NCBI GenBank assembly: GCA_030637065.1
Contig: DAOVVQ010000010.1
Coordinates: 1 to 28,777, forward strand
Direction of reading: 5' to 3'
Length of the DNA stretch: 28,777 bases
DNA from: Planctomycetota bacterium
GTDB taxonomy: Bacteria; Planctomycetota; Phycisphaerae; Sedimentisphaerales; Anaerohalosphaeraceae
Shown: in pieces, positions 1 through 6,886 of the stretch
Numbering within the stretch: position 1 is the stretch's first letter
Layout of the letters: each line of letters opens with the position of its first letter
Made by a program: the position numbers and the translations under genes
Notes under the pieces: generated by a model
What the model saw: the letters and a program-made list of their open reading frames with translations, nothing else
Databases searched by the model: none
What the model was told of the DNA's origin: nothing

Positions 1-1337
1 ACAAGTTTTGCAATAAATGTGCCCTCATCATCTACTGGTTCCTCAAAGCCAAATCGCTCAAAAAGCGCTACATGCCTCAATATAACCATCCTATCTTGCG
101 TTTGCTCGTTATTCACCCTATCATATCCAGCGATGAATTTCCCCCAAATATCAACTGTTGCAGGTGGTTTTAAAATATCTTCGGGATTTCTCTGCAGATT
201 CTGCCCAATCGCGTGCGCTACCCGCGGTGAGCCACCGCAAAAAGGCGCCCAGTGAACCGCCTCAGTTTTAGACCCGATATATTCTTCGATAATGCCTCCA
301 ACTGCGTCTTCCGATAGCATCGGGCATTCCACAACAACCATCATTGCATCTTCCGAGTCCTCCGGCCCGTGATCTATGGTCACCAATCGGCATCTATCTG
401 AACGTCTTTTAAGGGAATTCCAAATAGACGCCCGCTCGCGCGACAGACACTCATCAATCACTAAAATCATCCGATAGTTATTCTCTGCGTGCATGACTTC
501 ATTGTAAAGCTGACTCTTTTGGAAATCCTCAGCGTGCTCAATATATACTACAAACGGTGCCAGATCGTCGTCTCTCGTGGCCTCCAGCACAAGTCGCGTC
601 TTACCTACACCGGGCTCGCCAATTAGCCTAATGTGCCGAATATCATCGCCTCTAAGATAATCGCGTATGCTTCCGATCAAGCTCTTCTGCTCCTGCCCCA
701 AATGGATCGGTAGCAACATTTCCTCACTCTGTCCCCAACTCTCGTGCGTCAAAAAACTGTATGTGTTCCTTTTGTTCACCTTCAAGCAAAGAGACGGATA
801 TCTCGACAGGAATCCCACAATATGGTCGCATCCCCACACCTCCACATTAGGTTCCTTGTACCCACATTGCTTAAAACAGGAGACAATGTGATCTTTTGCG
901 CTCCTGATGTACTTGGGCAAACAAGGCATGCTAAAGCAGACAACAACATATCGCTCGCCTGCTTCCAGACACCTTTTGACGCTATCACCAAGGTTGTCAC
1001 TTTTCACCTCTGCCCTTGCACTCCCGAACAGTTCCTTCCTAACCCAACTTTTCTGCCAAGGTTTCGAGCCCGAACCTGTCTTTATTTGATAATGAGTCCC
1101 ACCCAAACACAAAACAGCAGTTGGGTCATTCAAGGCTTCATGCTCAACCGAAGCATCTATCCCTCCGTCCGCAAGTGTCAACTCTTTGGAAATATGAATC
1201 CTTCCGATGGGCACGCCTAAATGTCCAGCCTCACACCAGAGGAGTTCACGAAATAGCTCGACACCTTCATCTGGTTGAAGGTGCTTGATTACCTCATCCG
1301 GAATACTAACAATAGAATGCGTACTTCGCTCTGCCAT
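1..1337 (-). CDS. Mrr-like nuclease fused to STAND P-loop NTPase (partial, runs off left edge)
   Basis: The frame is open without a stop from an ATG at 1337 to the window edge, about 445 codons, so the C-terminus is missing. An N-terminal domain carries a PD-(D/E)XK-type pattern: DGGIDA with Asp near residue 61, then HYQIKTG with Gln84 and Lys86, as in Mrr-type restriction endonucleases. A P-loop NTPase follows, with Walker A GEPGVGKT at about 240-247 and a hydrophobic strand ending in acidic residues, RMILVIDE at about 289-296 (Walker B). Nuclease plus STAND NTPase is the layout of Avs-like and nSTAND antiphage proteins, where the missing C-terminus would be the sensor. Such proteins are thought to recognise a phage component, oligomerise and activate the nuclease; that role is inferred here. 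The gene is AT-richer than its right-hand neighbours. The domain reading is fairly safe, the defence role less so. Confidence 0.72.
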   Translation of the reverse strand, partial: MAERSTHSIVSIPDEVIKHLQPDEGVELFRELLWCEAGHLGVPIGRIHISKELTLADGGIDASVEHEALNDPTAVLCLGGTHYQIKTGSGSKPWQKSWVRKELFGSARAEVKSDNLGDSVKRCLEAGERYVVVCFSMPCLPKYIRSAKDHIVSCFKQCGYKEPNVEVWGCDHIVGFLSRYPSLCLKVNKRNTYSFLTHESWGQSEEMLLPIHLGQEQKSLIGSIRDYLRGDDIRHIRLIGEPGVGKTRLVLEATRDDDLAPFVVYIEHAEDFQKSQLYNEVMHAENNYRMILVIDECLSRERASIWNSLKRRSDRCRLVTIDHGPEDSEDAMMVVVECPMLSEDAVGGIIEEYIGSKTEAVHWAPFCGGSPRVAHAIGQNLQRNPEDILKPPATVDIWGKFIAGYDRVNNEQTQDRMVILRHVALFERFGFEEPVDDEGTFIAKL

Positions 1338-1634
1338 GAGTCCTACCTCAAAAAACCACGGAAAACTACCGGGCTACAGAATACCTTACATTAACTCCAA
1401 AATCAAACTAAATCTTCAAAATCTACAAACCCCCAGCCCAAACTCGAAATCTTAAAAACCTGTTAATCCTGCCTGAGGGGTCTTTGTCAGTCTCTTGCGG
1501 TTGCGGCCGGTCGTTTTTGCGTTGCTCTTGTGGTTTTTTGCGGCTATTATTGATTTTGGCTGGCTTGGTGGGAGGTTGTTTTTTGGCTGTTTGGTTTGGT
1601 TGGATATTTTGTTATTTTCGGGAGAACGCCTGTT

Positions 1635-2417
1635 ATGGACGCGTTAATGACCAATATGATCGCTAATCCGTTTCTTATAACGGTTCTTTTTGTCGTGTTA
1701 AGTGCGGGTGTCGCTGCGTTTGTCAAGGGCCGCCAGCGTGACAAGTGTCTCAAGGATTTTGCCGGCGATATGGTGACCGTCGAGCATACGGCTGGCAAGG
1801 CGATCTGGGGGACGCTGCGAGTCGAGAATACCGGTATGGAGCTGACCTACGCCGACAAGCAGGCCGACGAAGACGGCCACGACGAGGCCAGCTACATCCT
1901 GTACAAGTATGAGTACGGCAACATCCAGATGCTGGTGAGGTTCCACGACCAGTTGAGCGAGGACGGCCAAAAGCAAAGGCAGCAACAGCTCACAGAGACG
2001 TATCATCCCGGCTTGCTCAGCCGCTGGAAGAGGAAAACGGTCAACGTCTTTAAGACCATCCGCGATTCGGTGATGGAGGTTACCAACCTCCTGATCAGCC
2101 ACGCCAAGAAGGCCACCCCAGCCGGAGCCGTTCTGGGTACGCAGGACAAATACGTCTCGCAGATGAAGCAGGAACTCATCGGCTCGGTCGGCACTTCATA
2201 CGAGCCGCTGCTGGAGAGATATATCGGCCACATCGTCGTCTTAGAGACGATCAAGGCCGACAAGCTGGTCGAGTACGCCGGCGTCCTGAAGGACTATACC
2301 GCCGAGTATATCGAGATCATGGACGTCGACTACCGAACAGACCCCAGCCAGACACCAAGAAAGGCCGACATAGTAGTACCAAGAAAGCTCGGGATAGTCC
2401 GCCACCTCGGCGAATAG
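1635..2417 (+). CDS. conserved hypothetical membrane-anchored protein
   Basis: I do not recognise a named family. The ATG at 1635 is preferred over an upstream in-frame start at 1596 because GGGAGA lies about nine bases before it. The 260-residue product begins with one hydrophobic segment (about residues 8-25, NPFLITVLFVVLSAGVAAF), then a basic stop-transfer stretch (KGRQRDK), and a soluble cytoplasmic-looking remainder. A short beta-rich part, roughly residues 35-100, recalls a small barrel. The rest is charged and helical with a second weakly hydrophobic patch near ERYIGHIVVLE. It lies 50 bases upstream of the enolase-superfamily gene on the same strand, so co-transcription is possible, but nothing ties the functions together. 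Confidence 0.7.
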   Translation: MDALMTNMIANPFLITVLFVVLSAGVAAFVKGRQRDKCLKDFAGDMVTVEHTAGKAIWGTLRVENTGMELTYADKQADEDGHDEASYILYKYEYGNIQMLVRFHDQLSEDGQKQRQQQLTETYHPGLLSRWKRKTVNVFKTIRDSVMEVTNLLISHAKKATPAGAVLGTQDKYVSQMKQELIGSVGTSYEPLLERYIGHIVVLETIKADKLVEYAGVLKDYTAEYIEIMDVDYRTDPSQTPRKADIVVPRKLGIVRHLGE

Positions 2418-2467
2418 CCGTGCTTTGTGGGGACAAAGACTGACAAATATAAATGAAAGGAAATTCT

Positions 2468-3658
2468 ATGGATCGTCGCAATTTTATTAAGACCGCTGGC
2501 GTCGGGGTGTGCGGGACGGTTATGGGCGGTTGCAGTTCCGCCGCTTCACGGTCTCAAATGGATGTTCTCAGCGAGCATAAGATCGCCGGTGTGCGCACAG
2601 TTAGCGTTGGGCTCTATTATCCGCGGCTGGTGGGCAAGAATTCGACGAAGAACGTCCACGGCAGAGGCGGCAAGCGAAATGTCTACGTCATTACCACCGA
2701 CAAGGGCGCCTTAGGCTGGGGGCACAGCCAGAAAAATCCCGTCAATACGAAGCAGGCCATCGAAGGCATGATCGGCAGGCCCGTCAGCGAGTTCATCGAC
2801 CCTGCCCGCGGAATACTCACGCCGCAAGTGAATTTTGCCGATATCGCACTTCATGACTTAGCTGGGGTGATACTCGACAAGCCCGTCTACGAAATGTTAG
2901 GTTTCTCCGGCAAGCTGGCCAACCCCTGCTACAGCGGCATGATCTATTTCGACGACCTCGAGCCGCCCGAGGCACCCTCCGGTATCGACAAGGTCATGGC
3001 CAACTGCCAATACGATTATGACCTGGGCTATCGCCAGCTCAAGGTCAAGATCGGTCGCGGGAACAAATGGATGCCGAAGGAGCAGGGGCTCAAACGCGAT
3101 ATCCGGATCACGAAACTGATCGCCCGCAGCTTTCCCGATTGCCGCGTCCTCGTCGATGGCAATAACGGCTTCTCAGCCGAACAATTCCTGCGATTCATGG
3201 ACGGTATCGAAAACGTAAAGCTCTTCTGGATCGAAGAGCCCTTCCAGGAGAGCCGCAAAGACCTCGAACTGCTCAAGGCTTATCTAAACAACAACTGCCC
3301 CGACACGCTCATCGCCGAAGGCGAAGCCGGTTTCGATCGCGACTTTCTCATGGACCTGGCAAAGGACGGCCTCGTCGACGTCTTCTTACCGGACATCTGC
3401 GGCTATGGCTTTAGCAACTGGCGAAAGCTGATGCCCCAACTGATCGACAGAGCGATACCAACCTCGCCTCACACGTGGGGAAACGCGTTGAAGAGCAACT
3501 ACACCGCCCATTTGGCCGCTGGGATGGGCAACGTCCTCACGATCGAAGGCGTCACGTGCAGCTCCGCCGACGTCGACCTGAGCGGGTACGAACTGGCAGA
3601 CGGACTACTCACCTGCCCGGACGGGCCCGGCTTTGGAATGCAGCTATTGAATCTGTGA
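2468..3658 (+). CDS. enolase-superfamily (mandelate racemase/muconate lactonizing-like) enzyme, Tat-exported lipoprotein
   Basis: The start at 2468 has AAAGGA seven bases upstream and gives 396 residues; an ATG at 2453 would precede that site. The N-terminus has a twin-arginine motif, DRRNFIK, then a hydrophobic stretch and a lipobox-like MGGC with Cys22, so the enzyme is probably exported folded and membrane-anchored. Superfamily residues are all visible: KVK (Lys192, Lys194), the metal ligands Asp230 (VDGNNG), Glu256 (WIEEPF) and Glu284 (AEGEAG), and a histidine in SPHTWGN (His335). These enzymes abstract a proton alpha to a carboxylate on a Mg2+ site, often in sugar-acid dehydration or racemisation. 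Substrate cannot be assigned; planctomycetes often carry secreted relatives in carbohydrate catabolism. Confidence 0.88.
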   Translation: MDRRNFIKTAGVGVCGTVMGGCSSAASRSQMDVLSEHKIAGVRTVSVGLYYPRLVGKNSTKNVHGRGGKRNVYVITTDKGALGWGHSQKNPVNTKQAIEGMIGRPVSEFIDPARGILTPQVNFADIALHDLAGVILDKPVYEMLGFSGKLANPCYSGMIYFDDLEPPEAPSGIDKVMANCQYDYDLGYRQLKVKIGRGNKWMPKEQGLKRDIRITKLIARSFPDCRVLVDGNNGFSAEQFLRFMDGIENVKLFWIEEPFQESRKDLELLKAYLNNNCPDTLIAEGEAGFDRDFLMDLAKDGLVDVFLPDICGYGFSNWRKLMPQLIDRAIPTSPHTWGNALKSNYTAHLAAGMGNVLTIEGVTCSSADVDLSGYELADGLLTCPDGPGFGMQLLNL

Positions 3659-3781
3659 TGCGGCTAAACCGAATCGAATGGGTTAAGAGCCCGCCCTGCA
3701 GACTAAACGGCCGCATTATCCTGTTTAATCCTGTTATCCCGTCTAAAAGAAAAAACGTAACGTTTTAACCAAATGCCCGCT

Positions 3782-3808
3782 AAACCGCGTGGGCCAAGGC
3801 CCACCCTG
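3782..3808 (-). repeat. GTGGGCC palindromic repeat, copy 1
   Basis: Read on the minus strand this is AGGGTGGGCC, TTGG, CCCACGCGGTTT; the core is GTGGGCC-2 nt-GGCCCAC. It matches the element at 6190-6215 in 25 of 26 positions and a degenerate copy at 17832-17854. It sits between the enolase-like gene and the 3' end of the aspartyl-protease-like gene, a typical place for a REP-like element. Confidence 0.65.
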
Positions 3809-3826
3809 CAGTTTGGGGGCGGCTGG

Positions 3827-4564
3827 CTACATATCGACGCCTTCTTGCCAGTGCTCGCTCATGACGGCGAAGTCGAGCATATCGATGACATTGTCCGGCG
3901 CACCGACAGGCGCAATGTCAGCCGGCGCTTGCCAGTTATCCGAACCCGGCACCGAAAGCCACGCGCCCGCAAGGACCTCTAAGTCAAGCCCGGTAACCTC
4001 ACCGTTACCGCCCGGAGGCGCGATATCGCCGGGAATCGGAACGATCCGCTCGAACTCCAGCTTCGGCTCGTCATCGAGCATCATCCCGCCGCCGTGAAGT
4101 ATGATATTGTATTCCACAAAAAGATTCATCCCGATGATACCGTCGAGCGTGCCGCCCTCGGGAGAATATATGTCCATCAGGATCACGGGGACGTTTTTGT
4201 ATTTCAGCCACTGGCCGATCCCGGGTATCTCGACCGAATCGATGTAAAAACCCGGCGCTTCACTGATATCGCCGGTGACATCCTGGATCTCGACGATGAA
4301 ATTAGGGTCATCCGGATCAAGCTTCAAACGGGACGCGATCCTGGAGCCGATAACCGTAACCTGTGCGCCGGTATCGAGCATGAAGCGGTCCTTGTCGTAT
4401 GCGATGTTTTCGCCTTCAACCATATCGACACTATGCACGAAGAAGAGACTCTGCGACAGATTGCCCGCGATCACCGACGGGGCATACGGCACAAACTCGA
4501 ACGTATTCAGATCGGGAAACCCCAGGTACGTAACCATCATAGCCCCTAACGGTTTCAGCTCCAA
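3827..4564 (-). CDS. retropepsin-like aspartyl protease with C-terminal dockerin-like tail, N-terminus missing
   Basis: The product contains an aspartyl-protease signature, DTGAQVTVIG (residues 64-73), and a second hydrophobic motif, GIIGMNLF (142-149), as in single-domain retropepsin-like proteases. The last 60 residues hold two dockerin-like helices, GEVTGLDLEVLAGAWL and PDNVIDMLDFAVMSEHWQ, a common tail on secreted planctomycete proteins. The only start in frame is a TTG at 4564, with no ATG and no signal peptide. Protein-like sequence (TFYEQDDLSAPNFPDYIPLE) continues 19 codons upstream in frame to a TAG at 4622-4624. An exported protein without its export signal suggests a 5' truncation or frameshift, so this may be a pseudogene, although a good promoter remains upstream. 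Confidence 0.7.
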   Translation of the reverse strand: MELKPLGAMMVTYLGFPDLNTFEFVPYAPSVIAGNLSQSLFFVHSVDMVEGENIAYDKDRFMLDTGAQVTVIGSRIASRLKLDPDDPNFIVEIQDVTGDISEAPGFYIDSVEIPGIGQWLKYKNVPVILMDIYSPEGGTLDGIIGMNLFVEYNIILHGGGMMLDDEPKLEFERIVPIPGDIAPPGGNGEVTGLDLEVLAGAWLSVPGSDNWQAPADIAPVGAPDNVIDMLDFAVMSEHWQEGVDM

Positions 4565-4654
4565 TGGAATATAATCCGGGAAGTTGGGCGCACTTAAATC
4601 GTCCTGCTCATAGAAGGTTGCCTAAGGCACACCGATGTCCGGTGCAATCTCCCC

Positions 4655-4683
4655 ATTATACTATTTGAGAGCTTAAAATGCAA
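4655..4683 (-). promoter_or_regulatory. sigma70-like promoter for the aspartyl-protease-like gene
   Basis: On the minus strand TTGCAT is followed by 17 bases and TATAAT. Predicted transcription would start near 4648, just before a small hairpin (CACCG/CGGTG, 4630-4644) and the open frame. Confidence 0.6.
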
Positions 4684-4738
4684 GGTGAATAGCGTTTTTG
4701 GGAGCCATATCAAGACCTCCGGACTCGATAGTGTCGAG

Positions 4739-4765
4739 AATTAAAGGTACCTGGTACCTTTAATT
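4739..4765. repeat. 27-nt perfect palindrome between divergent genes
   Basis: AATTAAAGGTACC, a single T, then its exact reverse complement. It lies in the divergent spacer between the protease-like gene (-) and the STAS gene (+). A second palindrome, AAAAAACCGGTTTTTT, lies at 4788-4803, and a hairpin CGGCAC/GTGCCG at 4814-4830. It could be an operator for a dimeric regulator or a small mobile repeat; the sequence does not decide. Confidence 0.55.
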
Positions 4766-4872
4766 TGCCTATCCACCCCTGAGCCCCAAAAAACCGGTTT
4801 TTTTGCTTAACCCCGGCACATCCAGTGCCGATAGATAATTATGCTACGATTCTGTGTTATAGGAGTGAGCAA

Positions 4873-5208
4873 ATGGGTATCCAAAAATGGTCTGACAATA
4901 TAATACTGATAAATCTTGCCGCTGAGCCTCAAATGGGTGAGGAGCTCCAGACCGTCACCGGTATGGTCATCGAAAAGGGTGATTACGACGTCGTCGTCGA
5001 CTTCGCTGACATCGATATCGTTACCTCTTCCAGTATCGCCAAGTTGCTAAAGCTCCGGAAAGTCCTGACAGACTGCGATCACCGCCTCGTATTCTCTACC
5101 ATCAAGCCCCAGACTATGAGTATCTTCGCAGTAACAGGGCTTGAAAATGTCTTTGAGTTCGTCGATGACCAGTTTGTAGCGCTGGCAAGTCTCCAATTTG
5201 TCGTCTGA
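4873..5208 (+). CDS. STAS-domain protein (anti-sigma factor antagonist-like)
   Basis: The start at 4873 follows AGGAG with seven bases between, giving 111 residues; an upstream in-frame start at 4825 has no such site. The protein is one STAS domain: beta strands around IILINLAAEP and YDVVVDFADIDIVTSSSIAKLL, where the serine cluster in TSSSIAKLL corresponds to the region phosphorylated in SpoIIAA-type antagonists. Such proteins switch a partner, usually an anti-sigma kinase, by serine phosphorylation. No partner kinase or sigma factor is adjacent, so the regulated process is unknown. A hairpin terminator follows 45 bases downstream, suggesting a single-gene transcript. Confidence 0.85.
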   Translation: MGIQKWSDNIILINLAAEPQMGEELQTVTGMVIEKGDYDVVVDFADIDIVTSSSIAKLLKLRKVLTDCDHRLVFSTIKPQTMSIFAVTGLENVFEFVDDQFVALASLQFVV

Positions 5209-5252
5209 CAGGCCATCGCCCTTCGGCGAGGATACGCAATTGCGAGCCTTCG

Positions 5253-5275
5253 CCGGAAAACCATCCGGGTTTTTT
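5253..5275 (+). terminator. rho-independent terminator after the STAS gene
   Basis: Stem CCGGA/TCCGG with a six-base loop, then G and TTTTTT. The stem is short but the T-run and position, between the STAS stop and the rnc promoter, support it. Confidence 0.6.
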
Positions 5276-5283
5276 AGATACTG

Positions 5284-5312
5284 TTGACAAAGCAATCGCT
5301 TTAACGTAACAT
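5284..5312 (+). promoter_or_regulatory. sigma70-like promoter of rnc
   Basis: TTGACA (5284-5289), 17 bases, TAACAT (5307-5312). It implies a leader of about 90 nt before the RNase III start codon. Confidence 0.6.
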
Positions 5313-5343
5313 GTAATCGACTTGGCTATTTGCAAGCCTATTA

Positions 5344-5370
5344 CGAATGCCGTTTTCGCAACGGTATTCG
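5344..5370 (+). promoter_or_regulatory. leader hairpin upstream of rnc
   Basis: An 11-bp stem (5344-5354 pairing with 5360-5370, one G-U pair) closes a five-base loop TTCGC. It lies in the untranslated leader between the rnc promoter and start codon. In E. coli a stem-loop in the rnc leader is cleaved by RNase III as negative feedback; the same role here is inference from position and stem length only. Confidence 0.5.
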
Positions 5371-5408
5371 CAATCTGCTTGCGTGTTACAGTGACAGGAA
5401 ACAGGCAG

Positions 5409-6107
5409 ATGAATGACGAAACACTGCGGCAGCTTGAACTGCTGCTGGATTATCACTTTTCCGACCCGACCATACTGGTCGAGGCATTTACGCATTCCTC
5501 CCAGGCGGACAATCGCCTTGCCAGCAACGAAAGGCTCGAGTTCCTCGGCGATTCGGTCCTGGCCCTGGTGATCTGCCAGACCCTCTTTGCACAGTTCCCC
5601 GGCTATCTCGAAGGCGATCTGACAAAGATAAAGAGCATGCTCGTCTCACGCAAAACATGCGCAAAGCTCTCCAATCAGCTCGGACTGCCGGGATTTATCG
5701 ACGTCGGCAAGGGAATCGCAAGGACAAGGGCAATGAGCGGATCTATTGCCGCTGGCGTCTTCGAGGCCGTAGTCGCAGCCATTTATCTGGACGGCGGTTT
5801 TGAAGCGGCAGCGGAATTCCTGCTGAAAGTCTTTGGCCCGCTGATCGAAAAAGCCGACGCACAACAGCACCAGGAAAACTTCAAGTCTCTGCTCCAGCAG
5901 CATTCACAGCAGGAATTTAACTCCACACCGATCTACGAACTGCTCGACGAAAAAGGACCCGACCACAACAAGTGCTTCGAGATCAGGGCCTCCGTGGGAC
6001 ACCGCCGGTTTTCAAGCGCATGGGGCATTACAAAAAAGGAAGCAGAACAAAAAGCGGCACTAAACGCCCTTGTAACGTTGGGGCTGCTGCACGAACAAAA
6101 TGTGTGA
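5409..6107 (+). CDS. rnc: ribonuclease III
   Basis: This 232-residue protein has the usual RNase III length and layout. The catalytic domain carries the signature NERLEFLGDSVL at residues 40-51, with Glu41, Glu44 and Asp48 in the expected places, and the second acidic motif ending in Glu119 before AVVAAIYLDGG. A C-terminal double-stranded RNA-binding domain spans about 157-225. It cleaves double-stranded RNA in rRNA precursors, mRNAs and antisense duplexes, using two metal ions as a dimer. The start is set at the ATG at 5409, behind a purine-rich AGGAAAC; extension upstream would use a TTG and translate the leader. One oddity: the residue equivalent to E. coli Asp114 is Gly116 (SIAAGVFEA instead of ILADxxEA). 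Confidence 0.93.
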   Translation: MNDETLRQLELLLDYHFSDPTILVEAFTHSSQADNRLASNERLEFLGDSVLALVICQTLFAQFPGYLEGDLTKIKSMLVSRKTCAKLSNQLGLPGFIDVGKGIARTRAMSGSIAAGVFEAVVAAIYLDGGFEAAAEFLLKVFGPLIEKADAQQHQENFKSLLQQHSQQEFNSTPIYELLDEKGPDHNKCFEIRASVGHRRFSSAWGITKKEAEQKAALNALVTLGLLHEQNV

Positions 6108-6189
6108 CATCGGCGATTCGGCTTTGCTTAGACGGATTGGTGCGAAATATCGCACTCAACGTAGCTAAACAGCGTAGGCTTCAGTCGGT

Positions 6190-6215
6190 AGGGTGGGCCC
6201 TGGCCCACGCGGTTT
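6190..6215 (+). repeat. GTGGGCC palindromic repeat, copy 2
   Basis: AGGGTGGGCC, CTGG, CCCACGCGGTTT, with GTGGGCC and GGCCCAC arms separated by two bases. It is 25/26 identical to the inverted copy at 3782-3808. It lies between rnc and the end of the convergent membrane-protein gene. Confidence 0.65.
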
Positions 6216-6226
6216 CTTTACCGCGA

Positions 6227-6478
6227 TCAGCCCGTCACGAACCACACGATGATTTTCAGCGATATCGCGCTTAGGACCATGAACACACTCAGCGTGCAAA
6301 ACAGAATTGTTGCGCTCCTGAGAAAGCTGCCCCACAAAAGCACGCGCATCTTGGTGGCCTTATAAATAATCGCGATCGACGCCAGAAGCGGAAACATCCA
6401 GAGCATCGACTGCGGCGTCGTGCCGATATTCTCGGGAGCCGTAAATGTCGCTAACAGGATCGCCGGTTCAAACGTCAT
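6227..6478 (-). CDS. small hydrophobic membrane protein
   Basis: An 83-residue protein with three likely membrane segments: PAILLATFTA near the start, MLWMFPLLASIAIIYKA in the middle, and ATILFCTLSVFMVLSAISLKI near the end. No family is recognised. Its ATG overlaps the end of the upstream membrane-protein gene by 11 bases, so the two are almost certainly co-translated as the last genes of an operon headed by the SurA/PpiD-like gene. A role at the membrane with that foldase is a guess from context alone. Confidence 0.65.
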   Translation of the reverse strand: MTFEPAILLATFTAPENIGTTPQSMLWMFPLLASIAIIYKATKMRVLLWGSFLRSATILFCTLSVFMVLSAISLKIIVWFVTG

Positions 6479-6884
6479 TTTCTTCGTCCCCGATCATTTC
6501 GCCCCTGCCGCAGTAAGCCATATACACGGCGCTGACGATACACAGAATGTTCAGCATCCCCGCGATAGTCGTATATATCTGGCCGATGTCAAACGGCCTG
6601 CCGTAACTGACGTACTCGCCGGACCTGGTGATATTGGCGATCATCCCGACGGCGGGAGAGGCCGCCATCTGAGCGACGTACCACGGCCACGACCCTACGG
6701 CATCGACCACGGCGACAGAGCCGACATAAAGACCCGTCAAAAAAGTCAGCGTGATCGTAACAAAGATGATGATCCCGCGTTTTCTTTCCTTGATCGCAAA
6801 ATGACCTCCGCCGGGAATCACCCAGGCCAACAGGGCGACAATTATCAGAAAAAGCAGATGATCGATTTTGGATTGCTTAGCCAT
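6468..6884 (-). CDS. conserved membrane protein, resembling the DUF6677 type
   Basis: A 138-residue protein with likely membrane helices at about 8-25 (LLFLIIVALLAWVIPGGG), 36-55 (IIIFVTITLTFLTGLYVG) and 104-125 (IAGMLNILCIVSAVYMAY). The WVIPGGGHF motif at the end of helix one recalls small planctomycete membrane proteins annotated as DUF6677; I recall this only loosely. The start lies two bases after the stop of the SurA/PpiD-like gene and the 3' end overlaps the next small membrane gene, so the three form an operon. Function is unknown. Confidence 0.7.
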   Translation of the reverse strand: MAKQSKIDHLLFLIIVALLAWVIPGGGHFAIKERKRGIIIFVTITLTFLTGLYVGSVAVVDAVGSWPWYVAQMAASPAVGMIANITRSGEYVSYGRPFDIGQIYTTIAGMLNILCIVSAVYMAYCGRGEMIGDEENDV

Positions 6885-6886
6885 TA

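Noticed and set aside
744..1220. Plus-strand open frame of 158 codons
   Set aside because: It is antisense to the nuclease-STAND gene, which has recognisable motifs on the minus strand.
1484..1666. Plus-strand frame of 60 codons with Cys and hydrophobic residues
   Set aside because: No ribosome site, biased composition from T/G-rich DNA, and it overlaps the start of the downstream membrane protein.
4788..4803. AAAAAACCGGTTTTTT as a bidirectional terminator
   Set aside because: The dyad has no loop and only a four-base GC core, and it lies upstream of, not after, both flanking genes.
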